Below, one piece after another: positions 1 through 8,498 of a stretch of 15,328 nucleotides of DNA. The stretch spans positions 1 through 15,328 of the forward strand of contig JAGFNK010001075.1 in the NCBI GenBank assembly GCA_025769875.1, given 5' to 3'. A program made the position numbers and the translations under genes. The stretch comes from Russula earlei. Lineage: Eukaryota > Basidiomycota > Agaricomycetes > Russulales > Russulaceae. Position 1 is the first letter of the stretch. Every line of letters begins with the position of its first letter. The notes under the pieces were generated by a model that had not been told where the DNA came from, did no database searches, and saw nothing but the letters and a program-made list of their open reading frames with translations.

Positions 1-683
1 GAGATTGCGGGGAGGGAGGTCATGAGGTTGTGTGCCGTGGTATTCGGACCACCCCAAATCACTAGGTTACCCTTTTGTGTCCACCTTGCGGCAGACACGT
101 GGACTTGGTTGTTGTTGGTTGAACGTAAGGCAGAGTTGATGGTGGCGCATATGTCCGCGGGGTTAGGGCGGAGGGAGGCCGGCCAGGTGTAAGCAGATGT
201 CTTCATGACCGCACTAGGGCGGGGGGGAAGGGAGGCCTTGGCTGCATATGTGGGAGTGGTGTTAGAGGCTGGGGTCAATGGGACTTTGGCCTTGGCGGGT
301 GTTGTGGTGTTTTTGGGCAGGGCTTTGATTTCCTTTCTCACGTCGACTGAAGCCTGAGTGAGATTGATAAGTGTGGTCTCCAGGCTGGTGAGGCGGTTCT
401 GGAGTGAGTTAAGTTCTCTGGTAGGGGCAGTGGATTGTGGGTGGTGCCCTAAGGGGAGGGCAGTGACTAGAGTATCATTCAGGAAGAGCTTCAGGAGGTG
501 TGCAGAGGCCTTCATTGACTCATCCGGATGGGCGAGTTTAGAGGGATGCAGATGCTTTAGATAGGCATGGGCGAGCCCAAGTATACTAGCCAAAGAGTCA
601 TGGTTGGGGGGTAGTAGGTTTCGGAGTTGTTCCCCAGGGAAGGGGAGAAAGGCTGGGAGAGGGATTGTTTGCCCGGTGGGCAT
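1..683 (-). CDS. retrotransposon gag-like ORF1 (probable LINE), 5' part, truncated by window edge
   Basis: An uninterrupted minus-strand frame starts at the ATG at 683 and stays open to position 1, giving about 227 codons with no stop. The N-terminus is Pro/Leu-rich and is followed by a helical stretch (SMKASAHLLKLFLNDTLVTA). A Leu-heptad-like segment at about residues 100-115 could be a short coiled coil. A Lys/Thr/Pro-rich linker follows. The end carries the motif VSAARWTQKGNLVIWGGPNT at about residues 195-214. From memory, a motif of this shape (RWT.KGNLV...GPNT) recurs in gag-like first ORFs of non-LTR retrotransposons in Agaricomycetes, where it precedes endonuclease and reverse transcriptase. 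No reverse transcriptase or zinc knuckle is visible because the element continues outside the window. It may be an intact element or a 5' fragment. The family assignment rests on recognition only. Confidence 0.65.
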   Translation of the reverse strand, partial: MPTGQTIPLPAFLPFPGEQLRNLLPPNHDSLASILGLAHAYLKHLHPSKLAHPDESMKASAHLLKLFLNDTLVTALPLGHHPQSTAPTRELNSLQNRLTSLETTLINLTQASVDVRKEIKALPKNTTTPAKAKVPLTPASNTTPTYAAKASLPPRPSAVMKTSAYTWPASLRPNPADICATINSALRSTNNNQVHVSAARWTQKGNLVIWGGPNTTAHNLMTSLPAI

Positions 684-837
684 GATGGTGGTATGAAGTT
701 AAGAAGCGATGGACATGCCCCACTTGGAAGGAGTGGAAGGAAGGGTTAGAAAAAATATTTTACATATCACATGTAAACCCAGCAAATCACACCAGAAAAT
801 AACTCATATTTGAAATGGACTCATATTAGTTTATTTT
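684..837 (-). other. leader region of the gag-like ORF and AT-rich outer part of the left repeat
   Basis: This lies between the gag-like start codon and the conserved core of the left repeat. It contains an A/T run at about 750-765. From about 766 to 800 it shows patchy similarity to the outer flank of the right-hand repeat on the opposite strand (shared shape: TTTCTG-TGT-ATTTGC then a GGTTTACA-like block). The repeat family therefore extends beyond its well-conserved core. If the gag-like ORF belongs to the same element, this is its 5' leader. No coding potential was seen. Confidence 0.4.
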
Positions 838-939
838 GTCACTTACATCACACCTGTCATTCCTGTCACTCCCGGAAAATCCTGAAATCCAAGTTCAAGT
901 TCAAGATTCAAGAATTCTCAGTTGGTAAAAGGGGCCTTA
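838..939 (-). repeat. dispersed repeat, left copy (inverted relative to 14998-15090)
   Basis: The reverse complement of this block matches 14998-15090 almost base for base over about 90 nt. Shared landmarks are TAAGGCCCCTTTTACCAAC, a GAATTCTTGAATCTTGAACT block with tandem TTGAAC/TTCAAG units, GGATTTC-GGATTTTC, and GAGTGACAGGA...GATGTAAGTGA. The left copy carries about 10 extra nt within the GTGACAGGAATGACAGG segment. Similarity stops sharply at the GGGGCC/TTA junction (931-939) on the gene side and fades gradually on the outer side. A sharp end of GGCCCC next to TAA is compatible with a PIF/Harbinger- or Tourist-type terminus with a TAA target duplication. It could equally be the 5' end of the neighbouring retroelement. 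The class is not settled. Confidence 0.8.
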
Positions 940-1262
940 TTATAAAGCTGCATTTTGAAACTCTCTGGTATTTTGAAACCCACAACACATGATAGTACTT
1001 ATGTAATATAATTTGTGGCTGCAACAGAGCCTACTCAGACTCAGCACTTGAAATATCTTACTTTTATTGTCCACTGAGTTGCCTATAAGCAGAGTCAACT
1101 TAATCCTTGTGTGACACATGACTGCCTGGTTACATAATGACGCGCTGGCTGTCATGCGTGATCTCAAGCCGTGAGCAGAGACTAGTATTGGCTTACACTG
1201 CGTTCATCCCAACGCGCGCGCAAGTATCGGCAAGTCTGATCTCATCTGCGTCGTCTGATTCC
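940..1262 (+). promoter_or_regulatory. upstream region of the transporter gene
   Basis: This is non-coding sequence between the left repeat and the chosen transporter start. An ATTTTGAAAC decamer occurs twice about 20 nt apart (around 952 and 971). The region is AT-rich up to about 1140 and then becomes mixed composition. The frame of the first transporter exon stays open upstream to an ATG at 1137, so translation could begin inside this stretch. No convincing TATA box was found. Confidence 0.35.
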
Positions 1263-2732
1263 ATGTCCCCTCAGTTCCCTGCTCATGTCGATATCAAACC
1301 GTCTTTCTACCGCTCACAAGCAGCGTGCCTTGCCCGCGGTGTCCTACTTCAAGCTCATTTCTCAAAGGTTGACAGCATTTCGATCGCCTCGCCACCAGTT
1401 GTTCCCCTTCATACTACCCGGTCACGACATAAAGCTACGATAGAAAGTCTTTCGGAAACAGCCCGTGACTTTCTGCCTCTTCCCGTCCTCTGTTCATCTC
1501 GAATTGACTTATGCCCCAACCTCGCCTTACAATTTCAGAAAGCATTCAGATATTCATTCGCGTTCGTGTGCCGCTTTGTTCGCGCAGGTGTCGCAGGTGT
1601 CTCTAGTTACCAAGCGTTCTGGCTTACCTTGTATTTCATATTGAACCTCGCCCTCACCCTCTACAATAAGGCTCTTCTGGTCTCGTTTCCGTATCCCTAT
1701 ACTCTTACTGCCGTCCATGCTCTTTTCGGACTCATTGGCGGTACTTGTCTCAGGATACGAAACGTCTACCAACCGCGGTCTCTCTTGGGTTCGGACTACG
1801 TTGTACTGGTCGCATTCTCTTTCCTGTACTCTGTCAACATCGCTCTTAGCAATGCATCTCTGGATCTTGTCACTATACCAGTAAGTCAGCCCGCTCCCTT
1901 TCAATTAGCGCCGTGCAGGTTAACATTGATAGATAGTTCCATCAGATTGTTCGTGCCGCCACCCCATTTTTTACGACTGTCTTTTCTTGGTACCTCTTCA
2001 AGACCCGTTTCAATCGTTATCAAATTTTATCCATAACTGTCGTTATATTCGGGGTCGGGCTGGCCACCTATGGGGATTACTACTTTACGACTTGGGGCTT
2101 CTCCCTTACGCTTGCCGGTACCGTACTAGCTGCTCTCAAGACAATCATGACACATAAAATTCAGACCGCACCACTCGTTACGCAGCCACTTGAAGCGCAG
2201 CCTAGGCTATATTGCATCAGTATTCCAATTGGATCGGTAACCATATTTTCAGCTCTCCTACCCCGGTTTCGCCTTCACGGCCTCCAGTTGCACCCCCTCG
2301 ATCTTCTTACTCATCTTTCCCGACTCGCAGTTGTACAATGTATCGCCTATGCTTACTTCCTTGGTGAAATGGGCCTTGTATTCCGACAGTCCTCACATCC
2401 TACCATCTTATGGCAAATCGTACTTATCTCTGGCAACGGCGTCGTCGCATGCGCACTGAATATTGTCAGCTTCGAAGCTAATCGACGGTCGGGTGCCCTT
2501 AGTATGGGTGTTGCAGGTTATGACTCTTCAACAATCTGTCCCGCTTTGTTGTACTGAAATACTCGTTTGACTAGCCAATGTAAAGCAGGTTCTTACCGTC
2601 CTTTGTACCGTCTGGTTCTTCCATCTCAATCTTACCCCCCTCAATGCCCTTGGTATCATGCTCACGCTTGTTGGTGGTGGGTGGTACACCTTGGTTGAAT
2701 ACCATGCAAAGCATGGCTACCTCCGCAGTTGA
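1263..2732 (+). CDS. triose-phosphate/nucleotide-sugar transporter (TPT/DMT family) membrane protein
   Basis: My model has three exons: 1263-1880, 1937-2516 and 2575-2732. The introns are 56 and 58 nt (GTAAGT...TAG; GTTATG...TAG), giving about 451 aa. After a Ser/Pro-rich, presumably cytosolic N-tail of about 150 residues, the membrane domain starts at FWLTLYFILNLALTLYNK, the classic first helix of the family. Splicing joins LDLVTIP to FHQIVRAATPFF, the conserved T-P signature, and later gives VAANVKQVLTVL before the last helices; about ten hydrophobic segments can be counted. The LHPLDLL...YAYFLGE region resembles the subgroup containing plant and Cryptococcus UDP-xylose transporters. Substrate cannot be read from sequence, but a Golgi/ER antiporter exchanging a sugar nucleotide for a nucleotide monophosphate is the family norm. 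The start is uncertain: an in-frame ATG at 1137 or an unseen intron in the N-tail are alternatives. It is convergent with the amidohydrolase gene. Confidence 0.85.
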
Positions 2733-3045
2733 AAAGTGATCTCCTCTCCCCGTCCACGAATATCACCACCATGAAGGTCATGTCATGCTCTTTCCTCATT
2801 TAACTTATGTTCTGCGTTTGTTCCCATTCTCATCGATTTGTCAACATGATTTTATAAGACAACGATAAAGACTCTAGTTCGTATCATCTACGTGGAGGGA
2901 TTGATAGCCCTGAATTCAATTTCGACGAGACCATTGGTATTACAGTACCTATAGTGCACTAATGTCTTGCCATCACCTTGCGACACGTGTACTAGTCATT
3001 TTCAAGTAACTCGAGTGATGGCCATGTCCTCTTCGAAGGTTGTTC
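2733..3045. other. convergent intergenic region (3' ends of transporter and amidohydrolase)
   Basis: This non-coding stretch lies between two stop codons on opposite strands and should hold both 3' UTRs. I see no additional ORF, RNA gene or repeat, and no perfect AATAAA on either strand near the stops. Confidence 0.5.
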
Positions 3046-5031
3046 TCACCTATTGTGTGCTAACTCAGCGCGTAAGGCGTCGGTTGGCGACAGATATTTT
3101 ACCTCGGCGTAAAATTCGTCATCTTCAATGACTCGAATGCCTGTCAAGGCAAGTGCCTTGCAAATCTCTAAACAAGCCTGATGTGCTTCAAGTGTCGCTG
3201 CCGCTGAAGTAAATGCAGGAGTGTGATTTCCCCCATTTGGCTCTGTTGGAATGGCTGCCAAGCGGAAGATGAAGGTAAGTTCTGCCCCAATACAAGAATG
3301 GTCCACATACAGAACCCGGGATGGATAGATGGCAATGCTGTGAAAAACTAAGTACGGGAGGTGTGAACGATTGTAAGGAAAGCAGACCGTATGTTATGTT
3401 GCCCTGAAATGAGAGAGGAATCAGTGAGGAATCATTCCATCATAGCCAGGGACCTTACGAAGTCTGTTGACGCACTGCTAATACCCCATTCGTAGTCGAC
3501 GGGTCCCGATTTACTTATAAAAACCCGTGCGAAAGTTTCGGCTACTCCCCAAGCATGGCCAACGCTATCTTATCAGGAACTGGTGACTGGAACCATCAAA
3601 GTATGGGGCCTACCTAACGCTTTGTTTTGCCGCAATTCATGTACGGGAGGTTCCATTCCAAAAACCTCGACGCTACAGCCTGTGGCCAACCCCGACGCTC
3701 TGGAATGTGTTCGTCAGAATTCCAGATGGATCACTAGAGGAAGGAGCCGAACTGAAAACAGGCACGAACGCGTGGATCCACTTCTTTGACCTCTGCGACG
3801 GTTGGTGCACGGACATACCATCTATTCTTTGTCAGAAGTAACCGTCCGTGACACAATGCAAGACCCACAGCATTTTTGCATTGTCTGGAATGACTGGAAT
3901 CCAGATCGCGTTAACAAGTAGAAGGTGGAGGACGTCGAAAGATGCTCACTGTTTGCAGCCCAGTCTTTACCTTCAAACACTCCGTGGATCCGATGCGAAG
4001 GTTTGACCTGCTGTCTAAGCAAAGAAACATTCGTATATGCAGCGACAGCAGCATCTAGGGCATTTTTCCCTTGCCATGGAGACAGTGCAGCATGAGCCCT
4101 GAGAAATTCGATATGGCAAGTGCTGCGGAGAAATCATATCACGTACGAGTGGCCACGATACTCCACGGAAATACGCTGTAGAGCAAGCGAGCTACTCAGG
4201 CTTGCACTATGCTCCGGACCAGGAGCAGGGTGACACCTGTAATCAAGTTGTATGAGATGGTAGCATGGACAGACAGGGGGCGTTGACCCGCATCAAGCAA
4301 GCATCCATCCCCTTATATGCACCCTTTTCGAGCAAAATAACCTTGCCTTGACCGCCTTCCTCAGCTAGTTTGACTTTAACATCACGCACACAAAGGAGGG
4401 AATAGCATGTACCTGGAGTCCCCAATAGAATAATTTGGCCAGGTATGTCATGTTCAATCAGAGCCGCTTTGACAGCAAGGGCAATAGCAACTCCGGCTAT
4501 AGCAATAAGATTATGGCCACATGCGTGACCGACACCGGGGAGAGCGTCCATTTCAGAATTGATGCCAATTACGCGTCCTCCATTACCGTGGGAGAAGGTA
4601 GCCGCCCAAGCAGTGTCGAGATGATAATGCTTTTCCACTTCCCAGCCATGTTTCTCCATGAATGATGTAAGGACGTCATGTGCGTACCTTGGTCCATCAC
4701 CACGACACAGATCAGCTGCCAATCTATGACCTTTTGTATACAGACGACGCACTTCTCTTGGAACATCAATTCTGGATGACCTGATGGTGTAGGAAGCGAG
4801 AGCGTTAGGCGATACGTGATGAACTAGTCAGAGGGACATACTGTGAATGTCCAGGCTTAGAGCTCGAAGCTCTCGACTGAGACTGGAAATCTTTCTTGTA
4901 ATTGTCTCGTAGATGTCTGGTCTGTAGATGGCAAGCGAGCGATCGTGCTTATCTACCTTGCAAAGGAGACGTTCCGTTGAGGCATTGGGTGCCCACCAGA
5001 ATCGAACGTGATCCCCAATGTCAGCGGCCAT
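3046..5031 (-). CDS. M20-family metallo-amidohydrolase (PM20D2/AbgB-like)
   Basis: My model has thirteen exons, in transcript order: 5031-4842, 4780-4753, 4687-4413, 4364-4292, 4236-4147, 4098-3950, 3893-3869, 3821-3753, 3699-3614, 3568-3459, 3403-3388, 3337-3311 and 3254-3046. It encodes about 448 aa, the usual family size. Signatures include LSLDIH(S)HPELMFQEKYAH (about 58-76), EMDALPGVGHACGHN (118-132, with metal-binding Asp/His), LLGTPAEEGG (catalytic Glu area, about 160-169), MCHPAPGPEHSAS (from 189), GHSAHAA (217-223, dimerisation domain), ASTDFGNITYALPSIHP and PTEPNGGNHTPAFT near the C-terminus. Human PM20D2 cleaves beta-alanyl-lysine-type dipeptides and bacterial AbgB p-aminobenzoyl-glutamate; the substrate here is unknown. 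All exon phases join in frame, so the stops seen in raw ORFs are intronic. Intron 4 works only with a GC donor (4291-4290). The first about 40 residues lack family support, so the start is tentative. Confidence 0.85.
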
Positions 5032-5177
5032 GACGATATAACTATATGGATTCTGGGGTACAATCGAGTGTGAGGGTTCGGCCCTGCGGACAATGTATAC
5101 TTATCACGTAATTGGTAATTGCTCGAATGCCGTCCTCTGTGAGAACCAACCGGTATAAGGTATCTACAACCCATCTC
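5032..5177. promoter_or_regulatory. short bidirectional promoter region
   Basis: Only 146 nt separate the start codons of the amidohydrolase (minus) and the helicase (plus), so both promoters and 5' UTRs must share or overlap this stretch, unless either gene uses a start other than the one chosen. No clear TATA element was seen. Minus-strand reading frames across this interval are shadows. Confidence 0.55.
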
Positions 5178-8100
5178 ATGTCTACGGAAAGGGTGTCTTC
5201 GTTTATAGATCGACACCTTTTCCTTCTCTCTCGAGAACGCAATGCTGAGGTCGAGAGGACCTCACTGGTTTTCTCAAACTGTAGCCCGAAGCTACTGGAG
5301 AAGAAGGGGCTTGCTCTGAATGGTTTAGGAATTGCTGGTATACGAGTTGGCCTTGGGAATAAGACGTGCGTTCGTATACTACTTCCATCGAGCATGAATC
5401 GCACAATCTTGATAAGGGCAGGCTGGTCGAATTGGAGCGCCCGGCTGCATACCATACGATCACTATATTCCCCCCACATACACTTCGGTGCGAAGTCATT
5501 TTGGTGGCTCTTTCTTCCCTTGTCCAAACGCGAGTGTCAGGCCAGGGGATCTCGCATCAATAGAAGAGAACGTAGTTTCCAACGCTAGATCCAAGAAGTC
5601 TACCAAATCGACAAGGACGCCAGTGCGAGAGAAACTAAAACCAGCAGTGGATGGCGTCATCTACAAGGTATGTACCTAGAATACTTGGCATTTTCGAGCA
5701 CTCACATTAGCTCCGAAGGTTTCAGATTCCCGCATTACCGTTGCCATTGGTTCATCGCATTCGGATCTCAGCGACTTTGAATTTCCAGAACGTTGTAGAG
5801 TCCTAAAGTTGGTCAATAGTATCACTTACGACAGGTAAGCTTGTGTGTTAGTCGCTCTGTACTATTATTTACGGAACATTCATAACAGGATGGAAAATGC
5901 ATTAAAGCAATTGAAGAAGATAGTCGTTTCAACACCACAATCTGGAGTAGTGGTGCGTCTTTTCATATTCTAGATTGTAACATTTGTTTCGAATCCGCAA
6001 GGAGGGATTTGGGCGGTCCCGATTAGTTGAGGTGCTTCTCGGGATGACAACACCTTTGCGAGTTGCCTTGACGTATAACATATCATTTCTCGATGATTCC
6101 CTCAACGACAGTCAAAAGGCGGCTGTCAGGTTTGCACTTGAGTCAGTTGATGTCGCCTGCATACATGGGCCTCCAGGTGAAGTCTATAAAGCCTCGCCCG
6201 CTGTCGCCCTTATGCTTGTGCAGGTACAGGGAAAACGCACACACTCATCGAAATTATACGGCAGCTCACCTCAATCACACCTGTCAACCCCCGTCCGCTG
6301 CGCTTATTGGTCTGTGGGGCATCCAATTTATCTGTCGATAATATCCTTGAGCGGCTTCTGGCGCTGCCTATTCCTTCCCAAGGTACAAAACTTAATGTTA
6401 CGCGCATTGGCCACCCTGCACGAGTCATACCTCATCAAGACGCTCTAAATGCTACGCTAGAAGCCCAAGCAGAGCGATCAGATGAAGTGAGAGGTCTGCA
6501 TACTTTGTTGTGAGCGCGTCTCAGTTTCTGTTAGGCCGCTTTGGCAAAAGATGTAAAGAACGAAATAGAGACTGCTTTGAGCGTCCTTTCTGGAAAGGGG
6601 AAGGGTGGAAAAGTTCTCCGAGGTCCGGAGCGAAAAAGAAAGTGGGAAGAAGTCCACGGGTTAAGGAAAGAGTAGGCATGAAATGACGCACTCTGATCCT
6701 GTTGTACTCAAATGGGCTGCGATGCTTTAGGTACCGGCGGAGAGAGAGAAATGTTGGGAAGGCTGTCCTTCGAGAGTCCCAGGTAGGCTGATAGTCGTTT
6801 ATACGATCACGCTATTTATCTTCGAGGTAGGTAGTACTGGCGACTTGCCACTCTTCAGGCGGTCATCAGCTTCGTGCCGAGGAATTCGATGTGGTCATTA
6901 TCGACGAAGCGACCCAAGCACTCGAAGCTGTGAGGCGAATTCCCACCATGTAGATAGATGTCCCTTATCCGCCTTTCAGGTCTGTTGGGTACCTATATTC
7001 AAGGCCAAGAAGCTCATACTCGCGGGCGACCCAAAACAACTTCCCCCCACGGTCCACTCATGGCCCCAGTCAAAGGATATCGCATCCTCAAGTCACAGCG
7101 GCACAGTATCAGGAACAGGTGTCCAGATGAATTCGTCGGGAACCGCAAGTGCTGCCGAACAGCTCGAAGGTCTCAATGGTGGCGGTGACGATGGTAACGA
7201 GTCAGACTCTACAGAGACTGAAGGTAGTTATGCGTCTGATGCCCCGGGGCTCACATCGTCGAGGGGGCGGTACCGGGTACTCACGCCGCCACGAACGCTG
7301 GAGCTGACTATGTTCGAGAGGCTGGAAATAATGTATGGCTCTGAGATCAAGTGCATGCTTACGGTTCAATACCGGTATGTGACTGCACCATCGAAAAAGT
7401 GACACATTTATCAATGGGCCGACTAATAGTATGCACACCAAGATCGCTGAATTTCCTTCCAAGGTCATGTACAATTCTAAACTCATTACGCACCCCTCTG
7501 TTGCTTCCCATCTTCTTCTGCATTTGCCAAATGCCGCAACCACATCTGATGTTCAAGATATTCTTGAAAATCCCATTGTCTTCTTCGACACGGCCGGTTG
7601 CGAGTATTTTGAGAGGCTGGAAGGTGACGGAGACGAAAGCAGTCGATGCAACGAAAATGAGGCCACAATCGTGTATAATTGGGTGGCAACTCTGGTACCT
7701 TGCTGTGCTTTTGGTCGGTCGTCTAAGCCTTATCACTCACGACAGAAAAGGTTGCAGCTGGGATCACCCCATCTCAAATTGGAATCATCACTCCGTGAGT
7801 TGCAGCCCATCTTAAATCGGTGAACAGGGATCCTGGCTTTCTCATTTTGTCGTCAACAGGTATCAAGCGCAGGTGGCATTATTATCGTCTCTTCTTCGTT
7901 CGTGCTACGGTTCCGAGCTTGAGATAGGTACAGTAGACGGTATGCAAGGGCGGGAGAAGGAAGCCGTAATCATAAGCTTGGTGAGAAGCAATGACAAGGT
8001 ATCCATCCAGAAGCGTGTCTTGCCATGTCTTACGCGCTAACGTCCCTTGAAAGCGTGAGGTTGGGTTCCTAAAAGACGAACGCCGGCTTAATGGTGCGAA

Positions 8101-8333
8101 AAACGTTCTGCCGTTTGGGTCGTACGCTCACTTGCATCCCTAGTGGCTATGACCCGTGCACGACGGCATCTCGTGAGCAAAAATCTAGTCTTGAGGTTCC
8201 AACATGGGGCTTAATTTACAGCCAGTGCGTGATTGGGGACTCCTCTACGGTGCAACATGGGAGCAAATATTTGAAAGATTGGCTACTTTGGTTGGAAGAG
8301 AACGCAGATATTCTCTCCGCAGAGTTGGACTGA
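5178..8333 (+). CDS. HCS1: SF1B DNA/RNA helicase, IGHMBP2/Hcs1 (UPF1-like) family
   Basis: My model has seventeen exons: 5178-5365, 5422-5487, 5541-5667, 5719-5834, 5889-5952, 6002-6176, 6224-6486, 6535-6671, 6731-6782, 6831-6929, 6980-7374, 7430-7694, 7751-7794, 7860-7998, 8054-8093, 8144-8172 and 8226-8333. They give about 768 aa in one frame with introns of 47-65 nt. The N-terminal beta-barrel region includes [20 protein letters not shown]. Helicase motifs in order: Q-motif LNDSQKAAV; Walker A GPPGTGKT (243-250, split by an intron); [11 protein letters not shown] (Ia); DEATQ (421-425, II); GDPKQLPPT (445-453, III); QYRMH (559-563, IV area); [11 protein letters not shown] (688-698, V); and [10 protein letters not shown] (724-733, VI). 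It unwinds nucleic acid 5'-3' in the known family. The C-terminus ends shortly after motif VI, so the R3H and AN1 zinc-finger domains of human IGHMBP2 are absent, as in yeast Hcs1. An acidic Ser/Gly-rich insert of about 70 residues follows motif III. It is convergent with the ATPase gene. The symbol is given by similarity only. Confidence 0.9.
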
Positions 8334-8498
8334 TATGTCTATGCCTCAATCAGTCTGTGTAACATTACATACGATGCCAAGATGACAACTACAAGGAACT
8401 TGAGTACGATATGTATGTCGATAGAGGGGAACATGCTCTCCTTCGGTCGATGCGTGCTAGGGAGACGAATAAGTTACAATGCGTATTCGCTAGCGCTA
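8334..8498. other. convergent intergenic region
   Basis: These 165 nt lie between the stop codons of the helicase (plus) and the ATPase (minus). The two transcripts probably approach or overlap at their 3' ends. No gene or repeat was seen. Confidence 0.5.

Noticed and set aside
4099..4122. Alternative acceptor at CCGCAG in amidohydrolase intron 5
   Set aside because: Using it adds 24 nt encoding residues that interrupt the conserved GHSAHAA motif; the downstream acceptor restores it exactly.
3046..5031. Amidohydrolase as a decayed pseudogene
   Set aside because: All apparent stops and frame shifts fall in short introns. Thirteen exons join in phase and restore every expected family motif, with only one doubtful donor.
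5042..5527. Minus-strand 161-codon frame as a gene
   Set aside because: It overlaps the first helicase exons antisense, has no recognisable motif, and is explained as a shadow frame.
5178..8333. Helicase as a broken gene in many fragments
   Set aside because: Seventeen exons with GT-AG introns of 47-65 nt join in one frame and restore all SF1B motifs in order.
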